Of a DNA stretch of 64,000 nt, positions 34,431 through 43,459 are shown one piece after another. Made by a program: the position numbers and the translations under genes. Below the pieces are notes generated by a model. It ran no database searches, was not told the DNA's origin, and was given only the letters and a program-made list of their open reading frames with translations. This DNA comes from a bacterium. GTDB taxonomy: Bacteria > Pseudomonadota > Gammaproteobacteria > Burkholderiales > Burkholderiaceae_C. Location of the stretch: positions 31,334 through 95,333 of the forward strand of contig JAVBXK010000040.1 in assembly GCA_030824555.1 (NCBI GenBank), in the 5' to 3' direction. Position 1 is the first letter of the stretch. The number at the start of each line of letters is the position of its first letter.

Positions 34431-34958
34431 TCAGGTCACCGCAGCGGCGGCCTGCCCTTGAAGGGCCAGTACCTTGATCAGGGTTTGTTGCAACACCTTG
34501 GCATCGTTGCTGGCACGGTGGCGTGCCAGGGACATGCTCAGCATCACCTGGGTTTTGGTGTCGTCCCAGATGGCCATGGCCGGTTCGGTCAGCAGTTGAC
34601 GCAGGTCTTGCAGTTGGAACAGCTGCGGCATTTCGGCCGCGTCAAACAGGCGGGCCAGCCACTGGTAGTCGTGGTACCACGCGTCGGTGTACACGGTGGT
34701 GCCTTTCAGGCACCGGTTGAGGTCTGCCGCCACCACGTGTGCGGGTTTGCCGTGGGTGGCCAATGTGTCGCGGGTGATGCCGTGCACCGACTCGGCAGTG
34801 GGCTCCCAGTGCCGCCAGTCGGGCTCGGGGTTGATCAGGCTGCAGTACGCACGCCCGTCAGACAGGGCTGCACCCACTTCAATGGGATAGCTGCCCGCCC
34901 CAAAGCCAGAAGCCTCCACGTCGATGATGCAAGGGGGGTGGTGCGGGCAGGCTGTCAT
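34431..34958 (-). CDS. DEDD-type 3'-5' exonuclease family protein
   Basis: The 175-residue protein opens with PPCIIDVEASGFGAGSYPIEVG, where D and E are the first DEDD metal ligands. Later VYTDAWYHDYQWLARLF gives the second D region, and SMSLARHRASNDAKVLQ the last H/D pair. It resembles small DnaQ-like exonucleases (RNase T/oligoribonuclease-like). The substrate cannot be told. The start at 34958 is chosen since the upstream extension to 35405 lies over the TRAP permease gene and shows no exonuclease similarity. It converges on the OsmC gene with a gap of 14 nt. Confidence 0.8.
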   Translation of the reverse strand: MTACPHHPPCIIDVEASGFGAGSYPIEVGAALSDGRAYCSLINPEPDWRHWEPTAESVHGITRDTLATHGKPAHVVAADLNRCLKGTTVYTDAWYHDYQWLARLFDAAEMPQLFQLQDLRQLLTEPAMAIWDDTKTQVMLSMSLARHRASNDAKVLQQTLIKVLALQGQAAAAVT

Positions 34959-35038
34959 GCGGGCATTGTCAGCACGGTGCGTCGGGCTGCCAACAGGGGT
35001 TTCCCGGTGCGGCCCGTCGCTGCTCACTGTGCTGCACG

Positions 35039-36334
35039 CTACATGCGCGCAGGTAGCCACGTCACGATTTGCGGAAACCACCACAGCATCAGCACGGCCA
35101 GCACCATCAGGCCGAAATAGGGCAGCGTCACACGTGCGATGTAGGTGATTTCTTTGCCCGTCATGCCCTGCATCACAAACAGGTTGAAGCCCACGGGCGG
35201 CGTGATTTGTGCCATTTCGACCACGATGACGATGAAAATGCCAAACCAGATCAGGTCGATGCCCGCCGCCGTCACGGTGGGCAAGATCACGCCCATGGTC
35301 AGCACGACCATGGAAATGCCGTCCAGAAAACACCCCAGCACGATGTAAAAAATGGCCAGTGCCACCAGCAACATGGCCGGGCTCAGCCCCAGGCTGCCCA
35401 CCCATTCGGCCAGGTGGCGCGGCAGGCCGATGTAGCCCATGGACAGCGTCAGGAAGGCCGCCCCGGCCAATATGAGGGCAATCATGCAGTACAGCCGTGT
35501 GGCACCCAGCAGGGCATCGGCAAAAGTCTTGCGGTTCAGCGAGCCCTGCAGGCCCGACAGCACCAGCGAGCCCACCACGCCGATGGCTGCCGCCTCGGTG
35601 GCCGTGGCCACGCCGGTGTAAATGGACCCGATCACCGCCGCAATGAGGGCCACCACGGGAATGAGGTGGCGTGACGCTTGAAGCTTCTCGGCAAACGTCA
35701 TGTCAGCGTCGGCCTCGGGCACCTGGTCGGGGTTCATCAGCGCCCAGATCACCAGCGAGCCGCTGAACAACGAGGCCAGCAACAGCCCAGGCAGCACGCC
35801 TGCCACAAACAGCTTGGCAATGGACACCTCGGCCGCCACGCCGTACACGATCATGATGATGGACGGGGGAATCAGCAACCCCAGCGTGGCCGCGCCACCC
35901 AGCGAGCCAATGACCTTGTCCATGGGGTAGCCACGGCGCTGCAGCTCGGGGATGGTCATCTTGCCAATGGTGGCGCAGGTGGCTGCCGACGAGCCCGACA
36001 CCGCCGCAAAAATGGTGCTCCCAATCACGTTGGTGTGCAGCAGCCTGCCGGGCAGGGCATTCACCCATGGGGCCAGGCCTTTGAACATGCTTTCGGACAG
36101 TTTGGTGCGAAACAGAATTTCGCCCATCCACACAAACAGGGGCAGGGCGGTGAGCGTCCAGCTGCTGGACGAGCCCCAGATGGTCAGCGCCATGGCATCG
36201 CCCGCCGGGCGGGACGAAAACAGCTCCATGCCCAGCCAGGCCACGCCTGCCAGGGTGAGGCCGATCCACACGCCGCTGCCCAGCAGCGCAAACAGGCCCA
36301 CCAACAGCAGCCCGGTGATGGCCATGTCACTCAT
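35039..36334 (-). CDS. dctM: TRAP transporter large permease (DctM)
   Basis: The 431-residue protein has about twelve membrane helices and the DctM family blocks GLTLAGVAWLGMEL, TALPLFVWMGEIL, GSTIFAAVSGSSAATCATIG, GGAATLGLLIPPSIIMIVYG and VVEMAQITPPVGFNLFVMQG. It forms the ion-coupled channel of a TRAP importer together with DctQ and the DctP receptor. The start at 36334 overlaps the DctQ stop by 8 nt, so the two are translated together. The sodium-motive coupling is a family property. The substrate is unknown. Confidence 0.93.
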   Translation of the reverse strand: MSDMAITGLLLVGLFALLGSGVWIGLTLAGVAWLGMELFSSRPAGDAMALTIWGSSSSWTLTALPLFVWMGEILFRTKLSESMFKGLAPWVNALPGRLLHTNVIGSTIFAAVSGSSAATCATIGKMTIPELQRRGYPMDKVIGSLGGAATLGLLIPPSIIMIVYGVAAEVSIAKLFVAGVLPGLLLASLFSGSLVIWALMNPDQVPEADADMTFAEKLQASRHLIPVVALIAAVIGSIYTGVATATEAAAIGVVGSLVLSGLQGSLNRKTFADALLGATRLYCMIALILAGAAFLTLSMGYIGLPRHLAEWVGSLGLSPAMLLVALAIFYIVLGCFLDGISMVVLTMGVILPTVTAAGIDLIWFGIFIVIVVEMAQITPPVGFNLFVMQGMTGKEITYIARVTLPYFGLMVLAVLMLWWFPQIVTWLPARM

Positions 36335-36833
36335 GGTGGGTTCCTTCGTTGTCTGCCTGGGTGCGCTGGCCCAGCAGTTCAAGCAGCCAGTCGTCCATGA
36401 ATGCAATCAGCAGCACCGTGGTGCCCACGGCCATCAGCAGCTGCGGAATCCACAGCGGTGTGGCGTCGTTGCCGGTGGATATGTCGTTGAACTCGCGGCT
36501 TTGCAGCACCAGCCGCCAGGCGTAAAACGCAAACAGGCCCGACAGTGCCACCGCTGCGCTCAGTGCCCACAGCTCCAGCCCTTTGCGGGCCTTGCCCGTG
36601 AGCTTGCCAATGATGAGCGTGACGCGGATGTGCTCACCCTTTTTAAGGGTGTGCGCCAGCGCCAGAAAGCCCGCGCCCGCCATGGCGTAGCCCGCATAGG
36701 CGTCGGTGCCGGGCAGGTGGAAATGCAGCAGCCTGCCCAGAATGGACAGCAGCACCATGACCAGCACACCCACCATGGCAGCCGCAGCGGCCCAGGCAGA
36801 CGACTGGTAAATGAAGTTCAGGGTGTTTCGCAC
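36327..36833 (-). CDS. dctQ: TRAP transporter small permease (DctQ)
   Basis: The 168-residue protein has four membrane helices (AAAAMVGVLVMVLLSILGRLL, GYAMAGAGFLALAHTLKKGEHI, LELWALSAAVALSGLFAFYAW, LLMAVGTTVLLIAFMDDWL) with the family pair KKGEHIRV after helix 2. It pairs with DctM. The GTG at 36833 is preferred because the longer frame to 36944 adds about 37 residues without membrane or signal character; the exact start remains uncertain. Confidence 0.85.
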   Translation of the reverse strand: MRNTLNFIYQSSAWAAAAAMVGVLVMVLLSILGRLLHFHLPGTDAYAGYAMAGAGFLALAHTLKKGEHIRVTLIIGKLTGKARKGLELWALSAAVALSGLFAFYAWRLVLQSREFNDISTGNDATPLWIPQLLMAVGTTVLLIAFMDDWLLELLGQRTQADNEGTHHE

Positions 36834-37051
36834 GGCGTGGTTCCCGTTGAAGCATGAAGGTTGGCCCGCTGTTTGCCATCTGGCCGGCGGTCGGGTTGAT
36901 GTGCGGACGGGGTACTGCGTGCGCGGCTTGCGTGCAAACCCCAATCCAGGGTTGATGGGGGGTCAGCCCCTTGTTACGGGGGCTGAGCACACATCAGGCT
37001 GCATGCAGCAGCCACCCATGAGGCGGGGTGAACAGGCCGCGGCCCAACCGC

Positions 37052-38026
37052 TTATTTCTGGAAGGCTTCCAGCATGGCTTTGCCCTCGGGGCCGGCTTTG
37101 TCCAGCCACTCTTTCACCATGGTTTCGCCCACTTTTTGCATGTCGGCTTTCAGCTGGGCGGACGGGGCAGCAACGGCCATGCCTTTGGATTTGAGGGTGG
37201 CCAGGGTGTCGGTGTTGACCTTGCGCGACTCGGCCCAGCCACGGGTTTCGGCGTCGGCGGCGGCTTTCAGCAGCGCGTCTTGCGTGGGTTTGTCGAGCGC
37301 GTCAAACGCCTTCTTGTTCACGATGACGGCGTTTTTGGGCAACCAGGCCTGCACGTCGTAGTAGTGCTTCATGTGCTCGTACAGCTTGCTGTCCACGCCG
37401 GTGGCGCCTGAAGTCATGTTGGTTTCCACCACGCCGGTGGCCAGCGCCTGCGACAGTTCGGCCGCCTGCACGGTGACGGGTTGTGCACCCACCAGTTCGG
37501 CAATGCGGCTGGTGGCTGGGCTGTAGGCGCGCCACTTGCTGCCCTTCAGGTCAGCCGCGCTGTTCACAGGCTTCATGCTGTAAATGCCTTGGGGTGGCCA
37601 GGGCACGGTGTACAGCAGGGCCATGCCTTGCTCGGCCAGCTTTTTCTCCAGGATGGGCTTTTGCGCTTTGTACAGCTTCAGCGAATCGTCATAGCTGGTG
37701 GCCAAAAAGGGCAGGCCGTCAGCGCCAAACATCTGCCATTCGTTCTGGTAGGCCGCCATCAGAATTTCGCCGGCCTGGGCCTGGCCACCTTGCACCGCAC
37801 GCTTGATTTCAGGTGCTTTGAACAACGCAGCGCCGGGGTGCACCGTGATTTTCAGTTTGCCACCGCTGGCCTTTTCCACGTCAGCCGCAAAGGTGGCCAG
37901 GTTCACCGAGTGGAAGTTGGTGGCCGGGTAGGCCGCAGGCAAGTCCCACTTGGTTTGGGCGAACGAGGCTGAGCTGACGGCCAGCGCGGCGGCAGCCAGC
38001 GTGAGGTGAAAGGCACGGCGTTTCAT
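37052..38026 (-). CDS. dctP: TRAP transporter substrate-binding protein (DctP)
   Basis: The 324-residue periplasmic receptor has a signal peptide (FHLTLAAAALAVSSASFAQ) and a DctP-type domain: KLKITVHPGAALFKAPEIKRAV, the Arg of KWRAYSPATSRIAELVG that usually binds a carboxylate, and EVETNMTSG-type hinge (GVVETNMTSGATGVDS). It delivers a carboxylate or amide solute to DctQM. The gene is 218 nt upstream of dctQ. It is divergent from a MarR-type regulator and close to a hydantoinase gene, so an amide, 5-oxoproline or a cyclic ureide is a possible ligand. Confidence 0.92.
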   Translation of the reverse strand: MKRRAFHLTLAAAALAVSSASFAQTKWDLPAAYPATNFHSVNLATFAADVEKASGGKLKITVHPGAALFKAPEIKRAVQGGQAQAGEILMAAYQNEWQMFGADGLPFLATSYDDSLKLYKAQKPILEKKLAEQGMALLYTVPWPPQGIYSMKPVNSAADLKGSKWRAYSPATSRIAELVGAQPVTVQAAELSQALATGVVETNMTSGATGVDSKLYEHMKHYYDVQAWLPKNAVIVNKKAFDALDKPTQDALLKAAADAETRGWAESRKVNTDTLATLKSKGMAVAAPSAQLKADMQKVGETMVKEWLDKAGPEGKAMLEAFQK

Positions 38027-38279
38027 GAAGCACTCCAGTCAAAAAGGGGCGGTTACAGGGCAGGTGAAAGGCGGGTTGAGAACAGGTGGGGGCGTGTTGA
38101 AGACGGGTTGAAGAAGCGTTGAATGTAGAAGGCTCGCCGGTGCATTGTGATGGGTGTTTTCCCTTAACGTCAACAAATCGTTGGCAAATCGTCGGTAAAA
38201 AACATAGACTTTGCTGCAACTGGGCAGACAGCCCAACCTCCACGCACCACCACAACCACCACTGTCACAGGGCACACGC

Positions 38280-38846
38280 ATGGCAAGCACCAAACCAGTG
38301 TCAGGTACCCGTACCCAGGCAAGTCAGGCCGAAGCTGTCGCAACTTCCGGGCCCATCGTGTCGTCGGCGCACCTGGTGTCGCCGCAAAGCGCGGAGATGA
38401 GCGAGTTCGAGTTCGGCCTCATCGTGGCGGGCAACGCCTTTCACCGCTGGGTCATCCACTGCATGGCCGCAGCGGGCCTGAAAGACCTGATGCCGCTGGA
38501 CGTGCTGGTGCTGCACCACGTGACGCACCGGGCGCGTGACAAGCGGCTGGCCGACATCTGTTTCATCATGAACGTGGAAGACACCCACCTCATCAACTAC
38601 TCGCTCAAAAAGCTGCAAGGCCTGGGCGTGGTGGCCAGCCACAAGGTGGGCAAAGAGGTGACCTACGCCGCAACGGAAGCGGGCAAGGCCTATGTGCAGC
38701 GCTACCGCGAAATTCGCGAAAGCTGCCTCATCAACGCGCTGAACGCCGACGACGCGCTGAACAAAGACATTGGCGAGCTGGCCCGCCTGCTGCGCGTGCT
38801 GTCGGGCATGTACGACCAGGCGGCGCGGGCAGCGGCATCGCTTTGA
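38280..38846 (+). CDS. MarR-like winged-helix regulator
   Basis: The 188-residue protein has a winged helix-turn-helix from about 60 to 150: LIVAGNAFHRWVIHCMAAAGL, LADICFIMNVEDTHLINYSLKKLQGLG and the wing HKVGKEVTYAATEAGKAYVQRY. The N-terminal 45 residues are low-complexity Ser/Thr/Pro. Such regulators often stand beside hydantoinase and TRAP genes. It is divergent from dctP and followed by the fused hydantoinase gene with only a repeat copy between, so it likely controls both. The ATG at 38280 is the first good start in the frame. Confidence 0.8.
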   Translation: MASTKPVSGTRTQASQAEAVATSGPIVSSAHLVSPQSAEMSEFEFGLIVAGNAFHRWVIHCMAAAGLKDLMPLDVLVLHHVTHRARDKRLADICFIMNVEDTHLINYSLKKLQGLGVVASHKVGKEVTYAATEAGKAYVQRYREIRESCLINALNADDALNKDIGELARLLRVLSGMYDQAARAAASL

Positions 38847-38860
38847 AACATTTTATAAAT

Positions 38861-38906
38861 AAAAAGTGGCTCTAACGCTTTTCTGTATTCAATAGTTTGC
38901 TATTGA
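38861..38906 (+). repeat. copy of the AT-rich intergenic repeat
   Basis: CTAACGCTTTTCTGTATTC followed by AATAGTTTGCTATTGA, preceded by AAAAAGTGG. It fills the short gap between the MarR-like gene and the hydantoinase gene. Confidence 0.6.
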
Positions 38907-38922
38907 CGTTTTGGTGATTCTC

Positions 38923-41900
38923 ATGACCCCAACCCTCGATCCCCGCTGGCAGTTCTGGATAGACCGGGGCGGCACCTTCACCGACATCGTGGCGCGTCGC
39001 CCCAAGCCCGATGGCGGGGTGGAGCTGCTTACCCACAAACTCCTCAGCGAAAACCCCGAGCAGTACCGCGACGCGGCAGTGGCCGGCATCCGCCACCTGC
39101 TGGGCCTGGCACCTGGCGAGGCCATCAGTCCAGAGCAGGTGGCCTGCGTGAAGATGGGGACCACCGTGGCCACCAACGCCCTGCTGGAGCGCAAGGGCGA
39201 GCCCACGCTCCTGGTCACCACCAAGGGCTTCCGCGACGCGCTGCGCATTGCCTACCAAAACCGCCCCCGCCTGTTTGACCGCCACATCGTGCTGCCCGAG
39301 CTGCTGTACGCGCGTGTGATCGAGGCCGAAGAACGCATGGGTGCGCATGGCGATGTGGTGGAGCCGCTGTACGAAGACCATCTGCGCGAGCGCCTGTGGG
39401 CTGCGTATGACGCAGGCCTGCGCAGCGTGGCCGTGGTGTTCATGCACGGCTACCGCTACACCGCGCACGAGGCGCGGGCGGCTGAACTGGCGCGCGAGGT
39501 GGGCTTCACCCAGGTGAGTACCAGCCATGGCACCAGCCCCATGATGAAGTTCGTCAGCCGGGGCGACACCACGGTGGTCGATGCCTATTTGTCACCCATC
39601 CTGCGCCGCTACGTGGACCAGGTGGCCGCCGACATGCCGGGCGTGAAGCTGTTTTTCATGCAGTCCAGCGGCGGGCTGACCGATGCGCACGCGTTTCAGG
39701 GCAAAGACGCCATCCTGTCCGGCCCGGCAGGCGGCATCGTGGGCATGGCCCGGACGGCGGAGATTGCCTTTCAGGACGTGGCAGGGCAGGCGGGTCAGGG
39801 TTTGGCATCTTTGCAGGGCACGTCTCCTTTGGCCGGTGGGGTCAAGGTGATCGGTTTTGACATGGGCGGCACCAGCACCGACGTGAGCCATTACGCAGGC
39901 GATTTCGAGCGCGAGTTTGAAACCCAGGTGGCCGGTGTGCGCATGCGCGCGCCCATGATGAGCATCCACACCGTGGCGGCGGGCGGCGGTTCGCTGCTGG
40001 CATTTGACGGCTCGCGCTTTCGCGTGGGGCCGCAAAGCGCCGGGGCCAACCCCGGCCCGGCCAGCTACCGGCGCGGCGGCCCGCTGGCCGTGACCGATGC
40101 CAACGTGCTGCTGGGCAAAATCCAGCCCGCCTATTTCCCCAAGGTGTTTGGCCCCGGTGCCAACGAGGCACTGGATGCCGATGCCGTGCGCCATGCGTTT
40201 GCAGCGCTGGCAGCGCAGGTGAACCAGGCGCAGCGTGGTCAGGCTTCTGCTTCTGCTTCTGCGTCGGCTTCCGGCACCGGCACCGGCACCGGCACGTCCG
40301 CTGGCGGCGATGTACCCGCCCTCAGCCCCGAGGCGTGCGCCGAGGGCTTCGTGAGCATTGCCGTGCAGCAGATGGCCAACGCCATCAAAAAAATATCGGT
40401 GGCGCGGGGCTATGACGTCACCCGCTACACCCTGCAGTGCTTTGGCGGTGCAGGCGGGCAGCACGCCTGCCTGGTGGCCGACGCGCTGGGCATGACCCGC
40501 GTGCTGGTGCACCCGCTGGCGGGGGTGTTGAGTGCCTACGGCATGGGCCTGGCCGACCAGAACGTCATCAAGGAACAGGCGGTGGAGTTGCCACTGGATG
40601 CCGCCGCACTGCCCGCCGTGATGAAGGCCTTGGACGCACTGACTGGCGCTGCTGTGGCCGAGCTGCAACGCCAGCAACTCAGCAGCGGCACCGTGGCCGT
40701 TAAACGCCGGGTGCACGTGCGTTATGAGGGCAGCGACTCGGCGCTGGTGGTGCCTTGGCCAGCCCTGGAGAGTCAGGCCGACCCCGCAGCGCAGACCGTG
40801 CCTGCAACCCACACACAGGGCACGACCGGCTCGGCAGCAACGCTCGGTCAGGCGGGGGCGTCAACTGCCATGCAGTCTGCGCCCACGGCGGCCATCTTTG
40901 CGGCCACGCTTTTGGCCGTTACCCAAGCCTTTGAAGCGGCCTACCAGCAGCGCTTCGCCTTCCTCATGGCGGGCAAACGCCTGATGGTGGAGGCCGTGTC
41001 GGTCGAGGCGGTGGTGGCGAGCGACGCGCCAGCCGAGCCCCGGCTGCCCTTGCACCCGCCACGTACCCTTGCCAACGGCGATTTGCCCCGCCGTGACACG
41101 GTGCGCATGTATTCGGGCGGTGCCTGGCACGACACCGCCCTGGTGGTGCGCGAAGACCTGCGCCCAGGCGACGCAGTGGCTGGCCCGGCCATCATTGCCG
41201 AGAAAAACGCAACCACCGTGGTGGAACCCGGCTGGGTCGCAAATTTAACGTGTTTTGACCATCTATCGCTTGTTCGTGTTGAACAACGTGCTGCTGTTTT
41301 TGCTGCGGGCACGCAGGTGGACCCGGTGCTGCTGGAGGTATTCAACAACCTGTTCATGAACATTGCCGAGCAAATGGGGTTGCAGCTGCAAAACACCGCA
41401 CACTCGGTCAACATCAAGGAGCGGCTCGATTTTTCGTGCGCGCTGTTCGACGCAGCAGGCCACCTCATTGCCAACGCCCCGCACATGCCCGTGCACCTGG
41501 GGAGCATGGGCGAAAGCATCCAGACGGTCATCAAGGCCAACGCAGGCCGCATGGCCCCCGGCGACGTGTACGTGCTGAACGACCCGTACCACGGCGGCAC
41601 GCACCTGCCCGACGTGACCGTCATCACGCCGGTGTTTTTGGGCGGCGACACACCGATGTTCTACGTGGGTTCTCGGGGCCACCATGCGGACATCGGGGGC
41701 ATCACGCCCGGCTCCATGCCGCCGTTTTCCACCACCATTGACGAAGAGGGCGTGCAGATCCAGAACTTCAAGCTGGTGGACCGTGGCGTACTGCGCGAGG
41801 CCGAGTTGCTCGACCTGTTGGGCACGGGCGGTGGCACCACGCAATGGCCCAGCCGCAACCCACAGCAGAACGTGGCCGACCTGAAGGCGCAGATTGCCGC

Positions 41901-42900
41901 CAACGAAAAAGGCGTGCAAGAACTCAATCGCATGGTTGATCAGTTCAGCCTGCCGGTGGTGCAGGCCTACATGCAACACGTGCAAGACAACGCCGAAGAG
42001 GCGGTGCGCCGTGCCATCACCGGGCTGGCGCAGCGCATGAACCAGGGCTCGTTCACGCTGAACCTGGACAACGGTGCGCACATCAGCGTGGCCGTAGCCA
42101 TTGACGCGGCCAGTCGCAGCGCGGTGGTTGATTTTTCGGGTACCAGCGCGCAGCAAACCAACAACTTCAACGCCCCGCGTGCGGTGTGCATGGCGGCGGT
42201 GCTGTACGTGTTCCGCACGCTGGTGGACGACGACATTCCACTCAACGCCGGGTGCCTGAAACCGCTGCAGGTCATCATTCCGCCGGGCTGCATGCTGAAC
42301 CCGTTGCCGCCTGCGTCGGTGGTGGCGGGCAATGTGGAAACGTCCACCTGCATCACCAACGCGCTGCTGGGTGCCTTGGGGGTGATGGCAGGGGCGCAGC
42401 CCACCATGAACAACTTCACCTTTGGCAACGAACGCGTGCAGTACTACGAAACCATTTCAGGTGGCAGCGGCGCCGGCGGTGTGTTCGACGCAAGCGGCCA
42501 ACTGGTGGGCGGGTTTGACGGCACAGCGGTGGTCCAGACCCACATGACCAACTCCCGCATGACCGACCCAGAAGTGCTGGAGTTCCGCTTCCCGGTGCGG
42601 CTGGAGGGGTATGCCATCCGCAAAGGTTCGGGCGGGGCAGGGCGCTGGCGTGGGGGCGATGGGGGCGTGCGCCGCGTGCGCTTTCTGGAGGCGGTCACGG
42701 CCAGCATTTTGTCCAACGGGCGGGTGTTTCCAGCGTTTGGCATGGCCGGCGGGCACGCGGGGCAACCCGGCATCAACCGCGTGGTGCGGGCCGATGGCCG
42801 CGTGGAGCTGCTGGGCCACATCGGCAGCACGGCCATGTTGCCCGGTGATGTGTTTGAAGTTCACACCCCTGGTGGTGGCGGGTTCGGTGCGGCGGGTTGA
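38923..42900 (+). CDS. fused hydantoinase A/B (5-oxoprolinase type)
   Basis: The 1325-residue protein joins HyuA (about 10-790) and HyuB (about 800-1325), as in 5-oxoprolinase, an ATP-dependent enzyme that opens 5-oxoproline or hydantoin rings. HyuA motifs include [17 protein letters not shown] at the start, [19 protein letters not shown], and [21 protein letters not shown]. HyuB motifs include [31 protein letters not shown] and [16 protein letters not shown] low-complexity Ala-Ser/Gly-Thr stretch (about 440-462) and a Pro/Thr/Gln-rich insert (about 615-655) make it a little longer than typical. The ATG at 38923 is chosen because TCATG follows closely and 38911 adds only MVIL. Substrate not fixed by sequence. 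Confidence 0.92.
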   Translation: MTPTLDPRWQFWIDRGGTFTDIVARRPKPDGGVELLTHKLLSENPEQYRDAAVAGIRHLLGLAPGEAISPEQVACVKMGTTVATNALLERKGEPTLLVTTKGFRDALRIAYQNRPRLFDRHIVLPELLYARVIEAEERMGAHGDVVEPLYEDHLRERLWAAYDAGLRSVAVVFMHGYRYTAHEARAAELAREVGFTQVSTSHGTSPMMKFVSRGDTTVVDAYLSPILRRYVDQVAADMPGVKLFFMQSSGGLTDAHAFQGKDAILSGPAGGIVGMARTAEIAFQDVAGQAGQGLASLQGTSPLAGGVKVIGFDMGGTSTDVSHYAGDFEREFETQVAGVRMRAPMMSIHTVAAGGGSLLAFDGSRFRVGPQSAGANPGPASYRRGGPLAVTDANVLLGKIQPAYFPKVFGPGANEALDADAVRHAFAALAAQVNQAQRGQASASASASASGTGTGTGTSAGGDVPALSPEACAEGFVSIAVQQMANAIKKISVARGYDVTRYTLQCFGGAGGQHACLVADALGMTRVLVHPLAGVLSAYGMGLADQNVIKEQAVELPLDAAALPAVMKALDALTGAAVAELQRQQLSSGTVAVKRRVHVRYEGSDSALVVPWPALESQADPAAQTVPATHTQGTTGSAATLGQAGASTAMQSAPTAAIFAATLLAVTQAFEAAYQQRFAFLMAGKRLMVEAVSVEAVVASDAPAEPRLPLHPPRTLANGDLPRRDTVRMYSGGAWHDTALVVREDLRPGDAVAGPAIIAEKNATTVVEPGWVANLTCFDHLSLVRVEQRAAVFAAGTQVDPVLLEVFNNLFMNIAEQMGLQLQNTAHSVNIKERLDFSCALFDAAGHLIANAPHMPVHLGSMGESIQTVIKANAGRMAPGDVYVLNDPYHGGTHLPDVTVITPVFLGGDTPMFYVGSRGHHADIGGITPGSMPPFSTTIDEEGVQIQNFKLVDRGVLREAELLDLLGTGGGTTQWPSRNPQQNVADLKAQIAANEKGVQELNRMVDQFSLPVVQAYMQHVQDNAEEAVRRAITGLAQRMNQGSFTLNLDNGAHISVAVAIDAASRSAVVDFSGTSAQQTNNFNAPRAVCMAAVLYVFRTLVDDDIPLNAGCLKPLQVIIPPGCMLNPLPPASVVAGNVETSTCITNALLGALGVMAGAQPTMNNFTFGNERVQYYETISGGSGAGGVFDASGQLVGGFDGTAVVQTHMTNSRMTDPEVLEFRFPVRLEGYAIRKGSGGAGRWRGGDGGVRRVRFLEAVTASILSNGRVFPAFGMAGGHAGQPGINRVVRADGRVELLGHIGSTAMLPGDVFEVHTPGGGGFGAAG
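40244..40306 (+). repeat. microsatellite in the hydantoinase gene
   Basis: Tandem CTTCTG and GGCACC hexamers encode Ala-Ser and Gly-Thr repeats ([18 protein letters not shown]) in a surface loop of the HyuA half. Units are multiples of three, so copy-number changes would not shift the frame. Confidence 0.75.
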
Positions 42901-43013
42901 AAAAAGCGGTGACCTGGCCCTCCGCTGGCGTTCATCTGGCAATCAGAGGGTTTTCTGCGGGCATGCATCGCTGCGCACGGCACGTGCCAGCGGCCAAAGC
43001 CTCACTGAAAGCA

Positions 43014-43349
43014 TCACTGTGGGTCGACTGCTCGGGCGTTTGTTCTGGCATCGGCTGGGTAGGGCAAGCCGTTCACCGTCAAGCCCTGTGCCGACAACTT
43101 GGCTGCAGCCGGGTTTTTGATGCCTTTCACCCGCGACATCAGGTCGGCCCAGCTGGCGAACTCGCCCTTCTTGCGTTCGGCCAGAACGCGGGCGGTGGTG
43201 GCTGGGCCGACGCCTTTCAGGCTGTCCAGGTCGGCCTCGGTCGCGGTGTTGATGTCGAGCGGTGAGCTGGCCAGTGCCGCCATGGGCAGCAGCAGCCAGA
43301 CGGCGCGCCAAAGCCGTTGCCAACCGAAGACCTTGGGTGTTGTGTGCAT
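43014..43349 (-). CDS. ComEA-like helix-hairpin-helix DNA-binding protein
   Basis: The 111-residue protein has a signal peptide (RAVWLLLPMAALASS) and a ComEA-type double HhH domain: LDINTATEADLDSLKGVGPA and ARVLAERKKGEFASWADLMSRVKGI. ComEA binds incoming DNA in the periplasm during transformation. A C-terminal tail of about 25 residues follows. It is divergent from the PilB/GspE-like gene with about 110 nt between the starts; the pair may share a regulator. Confidence 0.85.
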   Translation of the reverse strand: MHTTPKVFGWQRLWRAVWLLLPMAALASSPLDINTATEADLDSLKGVGPATTARVLAERKKGEFASWADLMSRVKGIKNPAAAKLSAQGLTVNGLPYPADARTNARAVDPQ

Positions 43350-43459
43350 AGTTATAGCGGTGATTTGGTTGGTGAATTGTCAAGCCGATTGGCGTGGCAT
43401 CCGTTAAGCTGCGTGCACTCAAATTTGCAAGCCTTCCGCAGCTGTTTCATTTGGTAGCC

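Noticed and set aside
34959..35405. N-terminal extension of the exonuclease frame
   Set aside because: It lies antisense to the DctM gene and has no exonuclease similarity; the DEDD domain begins right after the ATG at 34958.
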